Source of the DNA: Enoplolaimus lenunculus
Lineage: Eukaryota > Nematoda > Enoplea > Enoplida > Thoracostomopsidae
Assembly (NCBI GenBank): GCA_030248215.1
Contig: JASANG010001561.1
Span: forward strand, 186,001 to 250,000
DNA: 64,000 nt
Direction: 5' to 3'
Both the position numbers and the translations under genes were made by a program. Under the pieces are notes generated by a model. It worked only from the letters and a program-made list of their open reading frames with translations. It had not been told where the DNA came from and did no database searches. Shown one piece after another: positions 24,105 to 36,896 of the stretch (position 1 is the first letter of the stretch; each line of letters starts with the position of its first letter).

Positions 24105-24730
24105 CACTATCCGTTTCCCTCCATTTTACTGTCTGTTTGCGCCCTGGGCTTAGGTGTAAGCTCATTCTTACGCTTAGCTTTAAAGCCTAGGAATATGCTT
24201 ATGCAAATTTTCGCTGGGAAACCGGGACAATGAAACAGGCCTGTTTCGGGAAAATGGTAAAACGGGACTGCTGCCATTTTAGCTGGGAAAACGGGATATG
24301 TTTGTTTTGACCAAATAGGAAATTGGGACAGCTGTAAATTTTCACTGGAAACACGAGACAATGGGACAGCAATCAAATTCTTTTCAATTTGTACAGAATT
24401 TGTTAGATCGAGGGAGGATAACAAAGACTTTTGTAGTTAGGGTTGCGCCACCTGTCTTGCATATTACTGCATTTACCCTTTATAAAACTGTGCGAATTTT
24501 TTTTGTTCAAAACACAGTTAAAAAATTTCTCAGCGAGATGTGGATTGGATCAGTAAATGCTGGCATACGCTCAGGCTGGAGCTTTAGGAATAGGCTTTGG
24601 TCTAAACATGGATTACAAACAAAATGGCACAGGCTTATGGTTTGGAATAGGTTTTGGTTTAAACATCGATTCCTAAATTACCCTTGGGCTACATCTTTAT
24701 GCTTAGGCTTACGTTTGGTTTAGGCTTAGG
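24105..24730. mobile_element. mixed H1 end and G1-like interior
   Basis: Begins with an H1-subgroup end (ATCCGTTTCCCTCC, GTTTGCGCCCTGG), then GGCTTAGGTGTAAGC, repeated GGGAAAACGGGA-type units (24215-24365), and GGCTTAGGCTTACG units near 24700. No terminal repeats could be defined, so this is composite debris. Confidence 0.45.
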
Positions 24731-25158
24731 CACCTTCGACCATATCCCGAAACAAAATCCCACCGTTAAACATATCCCAAAATCCCACCATCAACCATAT
24801 CCCAAATTCCCACAATCCCACCATCGACCATATCCCGAAATCCCAAATTCCTAACATTGCACATTCGATCATATCCCGAAATTAAAATATCCCACCTTCA
24901 AACATATTCCGAAATCCAAACGTCCCACCTTCGACTATATCCCGAAATCCCAAAATCCCACCTTTGGCGACATCCTAAAATCTCATAATCCCACCTTCTA
25001 CCATATTCCGAAATCCCAAAATCCCGCCTTCGACTATACCCCAAAATCTTCAAATTCGCAACATCCCACCTTCAACCATATCTTGAAATTTCGAAATCCC
25101 ACCTTCGACCATATCCCAACATCCCGACACCCAAAATCCCACCTTCCACTATACCTCA
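24731..25158. repeat. minisatellite, ~36-bp units
   Basis: About a dozen diverged tandem units of the form CACCTTCGACCATATCCCGA followed by AATCCCAAAATCC. The period varies with small indels. Noncoding. Confidence 0.85.
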
Positions 25159-25185
25159 AATACTTGTGATGGAACGGTGTCATTT

Positions 25186-25232
25186 AAGGCAAAATAAATA
25201 TCAGTCGTCCCTCTATTCTCGTCACTATAATA
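25186..25232 (+). mobile_element. M1 terminal fragment
   Basis: AATAAATATCAGTCGTCCCT then CTATTCTCGTCACTATAATA is the reverse of the M1 left end. Confidence 0.6.
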
Positions 25233-25730
25233 CGGAAGATTATATTTGCCTAGGACAGTTGGTAATTGACCTGAATAGCAAATTGGCCTACGACATACAT
25301 ACTACGTTTAATAGCATTGTTCAGATAGTTTAACTTGAGCCTAAATCCTTTCACGTCGCCTACGTACATTACCAATGTTGTTCGGTAAAAATTACTTTTG
25401 CTATAGCACCTTTAAACTTTCAGTCAAAATTTCACCGTTTTTACAAGACGCCCAAAAACCGGAACGATTTTACGGGAGAGTGCAAAAGTGAAAACAAGTT
25501 CTTTGATGCGTCATTACTCATATTTGCAAAGCGATGTTTCGAGAAGAAAAACGAAGCCGATTATTGCGATGAAACAATACGTATTGCACGCGTAATTGCA
25601 GCAATTTTAATTCCACCTTCAAAATTTGCAAAAGCTTTAACAGTTCATCATTGAAATAGAAGCAAGAAATGTTTTAATACAATAAAATTATCATAGGGAT
25701 AGTATATATGTAACTTCAGTTAGAATTTCC

Positions 25731-25947
25731 GGCCAATGTAAAGAACAGGGACCAAGCAGTATGATAAGCATATTCCTAAGCCTAAGCCTAAGCCTAAGTT
25801 TAAGCCTAAACCTAAGCACAAAAATGAGCATATTCCTAAGCTTGGAATACTAAGCCTTAAGCCAAGCAAAAAAATAATTCTAAACCTTAAGCTTACTCTA
25901 TTCTAGTTCCACATAAAAACTCTCCGCCCCTGATCTTTGCATGGGCC
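25731..25947. mobile_element. G1 element with perfect 8-bp target duplication
   Basis: 217 bp from GGCCAATGTAAAGAACAGGG to CCCCTGATCTTTGCATGGGCC. Flanked by GAATTTCC at 25723-25730 and 25948-25955, identical. The interior has CCTAAGCCTAAGCCTAAG units. Confidence 0.92.
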
Positions 25948-26793
25948 GAATTTCCAAACAGGGAACGTAGAACTATGCATAGTTCATAAGTTGAAGTCGT
26001 ATACTGTAAACACGATCCAAAGCCGTAGTTGGAGGTCAATTTTTTGCTGGAGGCAGAGCTGGTGGCAGTGGTGGTGACATGAAGAACGTAAAGAGTGCGC
26101 ATGCCCGATTATTTTCTTAAATCTTCAAAAAACCAAAGGTTAGGCAATATACTATGCAGTTTAGCCTACGTTTTTCACACGGGTAAAGTTTAAAATCCAA
26201 CAGACTACACGCTGAAAATGCCAGCATAAAATGTTGTTATGCGCGAAACGCAAATTTTGTAACATTTTTTCACAAAAATGATCCATACAAATTAGGTAGA
26301 AAAACAATTTCGTCAACTCGGATCAATGGAGAGTGCGGGGTTCGCTTCCATCCTCTGCCCTGAAATTAAGTAATAGGCGATCCAGTCCGTACAAAGCATC
26401 GAAATCCCAATGTACTTACGCCACCGCCCAACTTATCACCACTCTTGGCCGGAGGCATAACTTCGATGCTTTGTACTGAGACTGGATCACTACTGTTTAA
26501 TTTGAAAAATTGTAGGTTAAGGCATGCTTTTATAGTATGGTGCATGCGTTTCAGATTCTTGAAACTGCCACGTTTCGTGTCAAATTGTACAACATCGTGT
26601 GGTTTAAATGCACTACTTAATAAAACAAAATATCTTTGAAAGATGGCAGAAAAAGTTGGTGTTTACCTCGGCGCTGAGCACACCGCACTCTTCAGTTAAT
26701 TTCACACGGGGAAAGTACTTTACATTCTACTTCAATAAAATGTCGTATGCGTGCAGAATGGATTATATACAATGTTGTCTCGTACATCTCGTA

Positions 26794-26975
26794 CAATGGC
26801 GGTTCCAGGATCTCAAAATGGGGGGGGGGGGGGCAAAATTTCACAGGTAATAAACTTACTTTTGACCCACACACAAACCACGAACTATTGTCACAAAATT
26901 GCTAAGTATATAATTTTTGTCGAGATGCTGTTGGGGGGACGCGGCCGGGCTGGGCCCCCCATGGATCCGCCATTG
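26794..26975. mobile_element. short hAT-like MITE, TIR CAATGGCGGWTCC
   Basis: 182 bp from CAATGGCGGTTCCAGG to GGATCCGCCATTG. The flanks ATCTCGTA (26786-26793) and ATCTTGTA (26976-26983) form an 8-bp duplication with one difference. It contains a run of 14 G and a GGGGGGACGCGGCCGGGC stretch. Confidence 0.85.
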
Positions 26976-27369
26976 ATCTTGTATTTATTTGTTTTAAATG
27001 GCATCTGGGAATATTTAAACAAGAATACATAAAGCTGATGATGAGTGAATGAGGTGTCACAGTCACACATCGTCAATAAAACGCAAATTTCTGGCGATAA
27101 ATAACATTTTGTCCATAGCTGCAACGTTTAAAATATGTTAAATATGTTAAACATTCTGTACGGTGCAGAATTTGTTGAACAACTGGGGACCAACTATGAC
27201 AAATATTGTTTTTCGTATCTTTTAGGCTTCCTTCATGTGAAATGGTTTTAAGCAATCAACGAGATATATTTTTTGAATGGCTTTGTATTTGTCAGATATT
27301 TTCAGCGAATTATATTGACTGCTCGATATTGTAGATGTCTTTCAGATTTTTATGACAAAAAGAAGTTCC

Positions 27370-27530
27370 GGTCAATGTAGAAGATCAAGGGCGGGCAGTG
27401 TTCTGTAAGACGGCAATAGAGTAAGCCTAAACTTTAGACAATTTTTTTGCTTAGGCTTAGGTATAAGCTCATTCCCTTAGGCTTGGAATATGCTTATATT
27501 ACTGGTGTAACGACCGTTGTACACATGGCC
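27370..27530. mobile_element. G1 element, diverged
   Basis: GGTCAATGTAGAAGATCAAGGG at the left, ACACATGGCC at the right, interior GCTTAGGCTTAGGTATAAGC. The flanks GAAGTTCC and GACATTTC match at 5 of 8. Confidence 0.7.
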
Positions 27531-29428
27531 GACATTTCTTACATCCTGGTTTGGAGACAATATCATTTTATAATGTAATATCAGTAAACTCAAAGCGAGT
27601 AAGATGCAGATTCGAGGCCCCAACCATTCAAGATCAGATTCGAGGTATCAATTATTCAAGTTGCAAAGTAGACACATGCAAATTTTATTATTTCGGTAGT
27701 TTTTTACCAGTTCCGCTCAATACAATTAAAACAATATTTTTTTCAAGCGTTTAATCCCAAAAATAATAAATTATTAAATATATTTCACTGTAGGAAACCC
27801 TCGCAAAATCACACACACACAACTTCGCTATACTGTCGAAAAACAACAAAACAATACAAACGGTATCGTACGTCAAAAAAGTACAAATCTTGATTCATAT
27901 AATTGAGTATATAAAGTCCCAGAAATCATGGGAGCCGATCAGGCTGGCAGAAATGCCTACAGGTGACCAACCGCACCGCTTTTGATTTTCCTAAGTAATT
28001 TTGTAAAAAATTAAAATTTCAGCAACGGCAACTTATTTAAAAATTTCTCCACAGGACCGCACTTCCACACCACAACCAAAAATTTAAACCGCGCCCATGC
28101 CGGAAATAGAGTTATATTGATAGAAAACTGATGCAACGTAACTTCTTTTATTTTCAGTCATCGGAACGGTGAGAGCACACATAACAAGCGTGTCCAGCTT
28201 ATGTTCCAAAGCTGCATAATGACCGCAAGCAGATTAGAGATAAATTTTTTACTATTTTGAGTTGCATCATAATTCTGCAAACTCAGTTTAACCTGTTAGG
28301 GAGCTTTAAAAATTGAAGGAGTTGCATGCAATTTGAAATGCCTACAAGCTTTAACGCTTTTCTAGGGGGCCAAAATTTCTCGAAGGGAGAGGGGTTGAAC
28401 CTTAATACTGGGTTCTTTGGCATGAGCCCAGATTCACAGCAAGCCAATGATATCTGATATTAACGCTAAACCGTTAACATCAAGTAACGAACCATAAACG
28501 GCAAAGATCACAACAAAGAGATTATCCAACTACATTAATCTTCACCTATTATCAGTATTAATAAAAAAATTAGGGTATGCGGGTGGCTCAATGACCGAAG
28601 ATTATGCTAAAATGAAAACATTTGAAAATAACAGCGAGCATTGTACAACAATATGATATATATTAATTGCAGCAATTATTACATAAACGGTAAAACAGTG
28701 CATCCTCAACAATAGCGTAGCTTAAGAATAATTTGAAAAACAAACCGGACCCATCTTCCAACTTGGCATACACATGGACCGAGGTTGAACTGTGAGTTCA
28801 CATGCTACGGCAGCCGAACGAAGAAGTTTCGGATTTAAGAGCTCTTCCGTTATCCTTCCGAGCCCGCGTGTGCCCAAAAATGATTGTATTTTTAAACGTT
28901 TTGCATATTTGGGCTTCTTATGACCTGCCCCGATCATTTCATGTCCAAATTGAAATTTTTGAGAAATTCGAATTTTTTAACGTCTTAAAGTCCCGGGACC
29001 GAAAAAACCTTTTTGTCAAAAATTCGCAGTGAGTACCGCAAAAGCCTCCGTTTAACTCGCCATTTTTGCAACGCGTGATATAACTGTGGAATTGTTTCAG
29101 CAGCAATATTGACGTTTTAAATAAATTGAGCTTAAGCTGTCACCATTGTGTTCATATTTGAATTTTGTGTTGAGGCCAAACTTGATAGCAACTGTTATAT
29201 TAATAACTTCACTGTCGCTATTGTTAAGGAACACTGAAAACAAATGCCGCTCTGTACTCGATCACAGTTTGTGCCGGACAAAAATAGGTGTTTCTATATT
29301 AACGGTATCACAAAACAACAATACAAATAAGAAAATCCTATAAATAAAAAAATTCTATTGATAAAAATATGAATATAACAGTATTACATATTATGCACTG
29401 CATTCAATAGAAATTTATGAATTTCTTT
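27531..29428. other. intergenic, nothing recognised
   Basis: AT-rich, no gene or intact element. At 29040-29075 a GTTTAACTCGCCATTTTTGC end matches the foldback at 151-328. Confidence 0.5.
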
Positions 29429-29606
29429 AAAGCCTTATTTACACGTGCAAGTTGTTGCAATGAGAACAACGCAACTGCACGTGGAATTTGCCAGTATTTG
29501 CAGTTGAAGTTTGCTGCTGGAACTTGAAGTTGCAGAAACAAAGTAGGTGCAAGTTGCAGATGCAAGTTCTCGCTGTAAAAAAACTAGCACATGCAAATAA
29601 GGCTTT
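29429..29606. mobile_element. foldback MITE, TIR AAAGCCTTATTTACACGTGC
   Basis: 178 bp. The left AAAGCCTTATTTACACGTGC is mirrored by the right GCACATGCAAATAAGGCTTT. The interior is built of CAAGTTGCA/TGCAAGTTGC units. Family unknown. Confidence 0.75.
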
Positions 29607-31129
29607 ACACAACAGTTTTTTTACTTTTTTAGTTTTTACAATTATACAAACACACCCAAGATAGACTAAATCATGCACTTGGAACAAAGCAATGACAATA
29701 AATCGTACGACTGCAAGCAAGTGAACCGCACTAATAATTAGAACTACAGATTTATAGAGTTCCAGTGTTTCAATTTTTCCGTTTGTTACAGATGTATAGT
29801 GATTTTTATAGAGCGGTTATGAAGTTGTGACATCAGAAAAACTGATGTTTGACCAGATTTTTAGCATTGAACGTAAATACCTGAGCCTAAACCTAAAACC
29901 AAAATTATAAATAACAAAATGATTTTATTTGACCAATTACCTACCAATTATATTTGAAATAGAACCGATATGATTGTATCTATTTGTATCTTGTATAAAC
30001 ATTCATATCGCAGATATTTTCACAATCTCGGTCGGCAAAATTCTACAGGTTACAACGCGGTTGTGACTCAGTGTCTAGCTAAAAAGTGTTACCAAGTGTA
30101 TCTATATATTAAAGCTGGAACGCCCCACATATGTATTTTGGGCAACTTTCCAGCATTACTTTGTTTACAATAATTTCTTAGGCCATACACGCAATTGTTC
30201 TATGAAAGGTAAATTTGCAAAGAAAAATGTATGTGCTTTCGCTACTTTTACGCATTGCGCAAAGCTGGCAGACTAGCATAGATTAAAATCAGAATGCTCT
30301 ACAAACCACAGCAATCAAACAAACCGCATACAAGCCGCGTCAAGACAAAATTAGAAATAAAATAATAATAATAATAAAAATTATAAAGTTTAAAGCAAAC
30401 AAACCCCAAACACAATGCGTACAAAATTCCAACAAAATACGTCAATTTCAAGTGAAATGCGGTCAAACTACACAACTCACAGCTTTCAACTCTTAACTAA
30501 CGCTTACCAAACTGCATTCGTACAAAATGCCAATCAGAGAGCTATGTCTTAATACAAAAAACAAGTCTGGAACATAAATGGCGTTTTTATAAGACCACCT
30601 AATATTTGTCGTATCCTAAAACCTATTCGTGTCAGCTATCATCTTGGTTGTCTCAAAGACTAGTCCGAATGCGTAACTAAATCATATTGAAGAAAAGTTA
30701 GTTTTAAATGTTCAAACATACGATAACATTTAGTTTACGTTATATATAGTAATTGTTCTGAATGATCTGAACATTAATTGGCGTTTGTACTGGACGCTAC
30801 TGTTGTCCAACCACACGGGTACACAAGTAGTCTTTGATTTTGATTGTACAACATATTAAAAACTTCGCAATTTTGTAGAATTCAAATATTTAAACATACA
30901 CGTTGGTTTTTGTTGCATCGTTTGAGGATAGCAAGTTTGGACATCATCTGTATATTATTGACTGGCTCAAGTATATCTAACCGTAAAGAATCCAAGTTGT
31001 TTACCGAGTTACTTATGATACGTAACAGTTTCAACATGAAATGTTAATAAAATATATTTAGAATCGTAATGTGCGCGAAACAGACACAGTAATTACTCCA
31101 CAGAGTACTTCTGCAATTGCATAATTCCT
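29607..31129. other. intergenic, nothing recognised
   Basis: AT-rich. An (AAT)n microsatellite lies at about 30358-30376. No coding signal. Confidence 0.5.
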
Positions 31130-31410
31130 ACTACCAAGAGTACATGATACAAGAGCGTGCAACTCTTGGGGGTTCCGCGTGGTACAAAATGTACCAGCCG
31201 GCGTTGCGTTTTTGGCCGACCCCTCCTTATTCCGAGGGGCAGTCGGTGTCACATATAATAACCCTACATTAAACTGTAATCGGAGCAATTTTTGATGTCA
31301 AATACATAAAGTGTCATGGTTCGTACAGGTTGTACCCCCCGCCTCTAAATAAAGGTGGCGGGATGGGCCAAAAACGCTACGTGTGCCGGGTACATTCTTT
31401 TTCACACAGA
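31130..31410 (-). mobile_element. second copy of the 44316-44627 element
   Basis: In reverse orientation it shares TACATGATACAAGAGCGTGC, GTTGCGTTTTTGGCCGA, AAAGTGTCATGGTTCG and CGGGTACATTCTTTT with the element nested at 44316. Its ends are diffuse. Confidence 0.7.
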
Positions 31411-32519
31411 ATTTATTCAGTTGCATACTTATGTTGAAGTATGCATCATCCACTCTTGCTACTACAAAAAGTGGCAAATTATGGTCGACTAAAGCTAGAC
31501 AATCCAATATATGCGACCTGATTTTGTAACAACTAAATCAAAATACGTTACCTAATTTGCATAACAATTATATACATAATTGACAACTCAATTCCGATTA
31601 ATTGGTGTAAGACACTAGGCAACCTGGTCGTAGTTTTTGACGTGGACGCCCCCCTGGAGTAACGTTTGAAGTGAAAACAAGAAAACTGCAAAAGCATGAT
31701 ACGCTAAACCACGACCTGTCTAATCCGTTAATATTGTATGATTAGTTAGCACTTGGTTATACATTTCGCCGTGCAAGCTTAAACCTAATTCTAAGCATAA
31801 GCGATGCCAAAATTTATAATACTTCAAAACCTATGGGGAAAATGTACAGCAGGCAACTGTAGCTTTAAGGGCGTATTTTGTTTGGAAAACATTGGCTCTG
31901 CGATTAGTTTCAAACGATTCTTCGCTATTTTGTGTCGCAAAACGTGAAATATTTTCGCATATTCGTTGAATATAATTTAAAAAATAACCACCATTACCTT
32001 CAGATCAATACAAAATTAATTGTTTTAGCGTTTGTCTTTCTCCACAATTACATTAAAAAACATACAACGGTGTATACGTAGTTAATGCAAAATTACTCAC
32101 TACGATATGAAAATAATTATATATTCCATATTAACCACAAACTGTTAATGATATGTGTAATATGCACTTCAACAAAACTATTCAGCTCGCGACAAAATGC
32201 CCGATTTCTCGCAGTATTATATGTTTAGCGGAAGATAACGCAAGTTCAGCTAGTACTTGGTGTAAAATATATCAAACTCTCAATTCTATACAAATATCAA
32301 AAATAACGTCTATCACTGGTGTCCTACAGATAAACGATGGGTCTGACAAAATTGAACTGTTGAAAAAAATCAGAAAAATAAATTATCATCTGATAGTTTG
32401 CATTTTTCCATTTGACGGCTACTTATCCATCTGGCGGTACTACCCGATTCCGGTTTTCGCTAAATTCCGTATAGGTTCAAGTCCGCTACTCATTCGACCG
32501 GTTTTACAATTTACGCTTT

Positions 32520-35500
32520 TTACGCCCAATAATTGAAATTCCCTAATAGAAACCGTTCTTGCATTGGACTTAAATCGCCACTGTCGGTGTCATCAAAAGC
32601 GATCCCTGCAACCTGAGTGCTGTGTTCGCTTCCAGACGATTCGAATGCCATATCAGTCGTTGCAGTTGCCCATTGTGGATATTCAGCGCGACTGAGTTGG
32701 TGATTTTGCTTTTGTTGTGGATGTTGTTCTTGCTTTTGCAATTCTTGCTGTAGTCGACAGAATTGCAACTCTTGTTCTAATCGAAGCATTCGTTGATGTT
32801 CTTCTTGCGAATCGAATTGTTGCGATTGCCGAACATGTTGTCGCAGTTGCTGTTCTTGAACCGGTCGTTGCTGTAACGATAGGCTCCGTCCGAATGCTGA
32901 ACTTAACCTTGTGATCGCAGTGTCGTCGTCAGCAACATCGAGACCGAAACTTGCCAATCGGCTTTTCAGGATGCTCTCGACATCATGCGTTTGAATCAAC
33001 AAATCGCTCGTGGTCCAAAAGTTCATTTTGTTCGTTGATGCACGGTCTGTTAAAAGCGTTGTTTGGTCGCATCTGCCTTCAACCACTGGATTTTTGCCAA
33101 TTCCAGACGGCGCTCCAGTTGTTCCAAATGACAACATCAAATCTGAGTTTGCTCGAAACAGATTTTCGTTGGCGAGTGGCGATTTGATTTTAAAACCCAG
33201 ACCAGATTCCTCGTCAGCTGAGGTCGGCAGAGTGATGTTTGAATGAAATTGTTTGCCGCCAGCGGTAGCAACTGGAATTTCATCCGGTGACGATAACAGA
33301 CTTTGTGCGTACGGCGATGGCGAACGATCACAACTGCTGTTACTGGTCGTCTCTGCGTTGCTTGTGGTAACGCTATACGATCCAATTGGTGATGAACCGC
33401 TTCCGCTGCTGCTACCAGCATTACTAGTTCCGTTGTTGATGACAATTTTGTTCGCATCTTTCGGTTTGCCTTTCAAAGAGTAGCTGTTGTTGGTCGTAGT
33501 TTCAATTAGATCAACGTTCTTCTTTACATCCTCCGGTTCGCAGTTGCCAATTTTTGTTGTTTTACACATATTGTCTTGCTTGCTTTCTTCACCGTTGTTC
33601 AGTGTTGTTTCGATAATATTCCTCCGGCCGACAATTTGTTCCATTCGAATTTGGCTATTGGTTTGCGGTGGTTGCGGCGTTGGCCGCAGGCCTTCAGTGG
33701 TCGTTTGAATTAAAGCTAAAAATTGTGGCGGCACCAACTTTTCGGTTCGTTTTGCCATATTCACGTCACATTTATCACTTTCACTTAGCTTTGCTTCTAC
33801 TCCATTTGTGCCACTGATGCCAACTTCAGAACGGTGCTGTTGCTGTTGTTGTTGGTCATGATGATGTTGTTCTTGAATTATACTACCATGGCCAGTAACA
33901 TCCAAATTCGGCAGTATAGGCGCTGATATTGTAGATGGGTTGTTTTTATCGAACGCTAAACCCATGATCGGTTGTTGACATTTTCCATTCCTGACAACCG
34001 TTTTGCTCCAAGCTGCTGCTGCGACTGCTGCTGCTGCAGCTGGCGAAACGTTGTTTGATCCAAAACCAACCGCAGACCCTCCATTTCCATTTCCGGCGAC
34101 CGGATGTGATTTCAGTTTTGTTGTACCAAAACGTGTCATCGCAAATTGACCAACCGTAAACTTTAAATCGTTCGCCGCCGATTCAATCGTTGGTGTACCA
34201 GAAGCAGCAGCGGCAGCTGCTGCTGCCGCAGCCGCCGCAGCAGCAGCTGCATGATATTGAACACTGGCGTTATAGCTTCCAGCGCCGTTATTAGCGGCTG
34301 TCAACGTGGATGACGTCGCCAATGGCGATGGCAGTTCCTGACGCAACGGTGTTGAGCTGTGTTGCGCGTAAATGTTTGCTAAATCGAATTTTTGTTGTTG
34401 TTGTTGTTGCTGTTGTTGTTGTTGTTGTTGTTGTTTTTGTTTTTGTTGCAGTTGCTGTGACTGCAAAACATTGGTTGCGGTTGCCCGTTGCGACACTGGC
34501 GCAAAGCTGTTACCAATTGCATTTGAAGTGCTTAGTGTCGTTGGATTTATCATACTCACAGCTGGATTATTTGCGTTATTTGGCGTTGTTTGTTGACCAG
34601 ATGATGTTGCTGTTAATATCGATGTGGTGGTGCTGCTATTGAAGCTGTTTAAACTATTTAATCCTTGGCCGAATTGCGGAACTGAAACCGGTGGTTGCGC
34701 TAAATTGCTGCCGCTAACAATGCTGTCGTCATTGATGAACGATGAAGTTAAGTTTTCTATACCTCCCGGCGGTATATTTCGTACATTCAACGGCACGTTT
34801 GAAGGTGCTGACAAATGTGGCGCTAGTTGGTGTTCCATTGCACTTGGAAACATTGGTTCACTGTAAAGGATTTTGACTGGACCATGTTCATACGACTGAT
34901 ACGATACTTGACCGGGATCAACCCAAACTCGTAAATCGACTAAAAAATATAACAGCAAAAAACCAGTTGTGATTTCGCGTACTAAGGAAAACGGGATGTT
35001 CAACAACATGGAATTATCGGAAGCCTATTGCTTGAACAAGAGTATGTAACTGAGCCAATTTTGCAAAGGAAACAGTATCATAGTTTCATGTGTTGCGTGG
35101 AAATTTCAATTTTCCCAATATATATGGCGTCAACAGTAGAGCCGAATCCTAAAATTAGTTTCACAAGATTGAGCAACACGAGAAAAATTAAAACAATACA
35201 TAATAGGAGAGCAATATAATTTAAAATTTCCGCAATATGCTGAAGCGCTAGAATCTGTATGCATTTACTGGCACCGGCGTATCCAACCAGGAACATATTA
35301 CTAGGCGACTGATAGATGCGATATATTTCCTTCCGAAATTTCTGTTCTGGTGACACAAAAATACGACGCACATTTAGCGGGAATAATAACGTTCTGGATT
35401 GTAGAGGTTAACAGAATTTTTTTACATAAGCTTACACCATCGTAAACTAAAATCTTGGCTACGCCACTGGATAGAAAGAAACTGCAAGACGTAAACATTG

Positions 35501-36654
35501 TAATAACGCAACTAGTAACGGTTAAATACTTACGTGGCAAATGCTGTAACAAATCATCCAAGCTAATTCCAACTGACTCTGCGGCAGCACCAACTAATGC
35601 GTCCGTAAGACCCGACGCGCTGACCCGAATACAACGGAATGCTGATCCTGTGGAACAAAATATATAATCATACATAAAAAAATTGAAATGAAGTAATAGG
35701 GCCAACATCACCGCAGTTGGTGCGATAAAATAGAAAAACAGCAAAACATCGATGTGTCATGTATACACTTTCCTTTCGCATTTAAGCTTCAGGGACTTAG
35801 GTCTAGCCTCAGGCTAATGCGTAGGCTTAGATAGACCTTTTCCTAATCGTAGACCTGAGCCTAGGTATAACCTGCGGAGGGAAAGTGTACAAAAGGCATC
35901 CTCAAACCTAAGCAAAAGCCAATTTTGATACCGGTCGTCAGTATATGTTCCAAACTGTTAACGAAACTGCCAAAAACACAATAGTATTGATTGATCCGAA
36001 TTTACATATATCATAGAAGATATGAAAGCTAAAAATTTTCAAAATGCTCTCAACTTCTCAAAGAATGGAACTGACCAAATTTTGCAGAAAATTCTGGCAA
36101 TTCGAATGACAAATATTTCGTATATTTATAAAAGTCCTATCGTTCACAGAGTTTGTGTTGTGTGGGTTTGGCAATTGTAAGTTCCCGACACTCCGAGAGT
36201 ATTAAAAATGGCATTTTTTTACAATACGGCGTAGAGTACCGTTCGTGGACGAATGTTTCAAAAATGAACATTTTGAATAGAGAAAGAAATCTATTGTTTG
36301 ACCGTTTATCATCAACCCTTTTTTTGGGCGCAACAAAAAACTCGGCCTCATGACAGGCCCGTAGCCAGGTCGCCTTGCCAGGGGAGGCGGAGGTAAACCA
36401 TTTTCAGGAGGTGCATCACGGCCTGATTAATTCATCATGTGGCCCTGTCAGTTGTACCTTAATACACACAGTATTTTAGCATTCTATATACCGGTTTTAC
36501 CTTTCTGAGGTGATGTAGGATACCAGTGATTTTGAAACTTGAGAAACAAATAATTTGCAAGCTGTTCGCCAAACAATAATATTTTACGTCGCGGTAGTTT
36601 GTTGAACAAAAATGAACTCAAAAAATTAATCGTCGTTTGTACTTCAGTATACAT
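32520..36654 (-). CDS. Tob: Tob-type BTG/Tob antiproliferative protein, 3 exons, long low-complexity tail
   Basis: BTG/Tob proteins bind the CAF1/CNOT7 deadenylase and restrain proliferation. Exons on the minus strand: 36654-36501, 35647-35534, 34939-32520. They total 2688 nt, 895 aa. The BTG domain is residues 1 to ~115. Exon 1 gives FLFNKLPRRKILLFGEQL and NHWYPTSPQKG (box A). Exon 2 gives GSAFRCIRV and GISLDDLLQHLP. Exon 3 opens LDLRVWVDPGQVSYQ then GPVKILY (box B). Junctions are AAAG|GTAAAA and CCAC|GTAAGT donors with acceptors TTCCACAG and TTTTTTAG. A Tob-specific motif, FTVGQFAMTRFGTTKLKS, sits at about 351-368 and matches the vertebrate Tob FTTATFAATKFGSTKMK region, which separates it from BTG1-4. 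Poly-Gln lies near 259-273, poly-Ala near 321-336, and a Gln/Glu-rich segment near the C-terminus. It is far longer than human Tob1 (345 aa). No PAM2 motif was confidently seen. Confidence 0.92.
35770..35905. mobile_element. G1-like debris in Tob intron 1
   Basis: CAGGGACTTAGGTCTAGCCT and CTAATGCGTAGGCTTAG units resemble a G1 interior. Terminal repeats absent. Confidence 0.45.
36354..36425 (+). mobile_element. H2 fragment in Tob intron 1
   Basis: CAGGCCCGTAGCCAGGTCGC followed by CCATTTTCAGGAGG. It lies about 75 bp 3' of the Tob exon 1 donor, within intron 1. The right end is missing. Confidence 0.7.
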
Positions 36655-36896
36655 GATTATTATTGTAGTTTACAAGATATAATGTATAGATTGATAGAGT
36701 ACGCATCTGAAAGCATTGACTAAACTTACATATTTGTTTGACGATGCCATGAAACTAAGAGACCGCAGGAAAAAGTGAATTAATCTTAAAAGTTTTGTCG
36801 CAAAATAAGTGTATGCCTAAATTTCCAATATATCATATCCTTTACGTTTAAGACACAATTCGCAAGCAAAAACAATTCGACGACACTGGTCTAAAC

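Noticed and set aside
25770-25880. Runs of CCTAAGCCTAAGCC resembling nematode-type telomere repeat TTAGGC
   Set aside because: They are short, imperfect, occur inside G1 elements with terminal repeats and target duplications, and recur across the window; not an interstitial telomere.
31130-31410. Protein-coding gene on the minus strand (76- and 69-codon frames)
   Set aside because: The region is a repeat shared with 44316-44627, where the frames are not conserved.
32153-32536. 127-codon plus-strand frame overlapping the Tob stop
   Set aside because: It lies antisense to the Tob 3' end and shows no motif; more likely 3' UTR complement.
34310-34642. Plus-strand frames rich in Val/Cys runs
   Set aside because: Antisense shadow of the Tob poly-Gln and poly-Ala codons.
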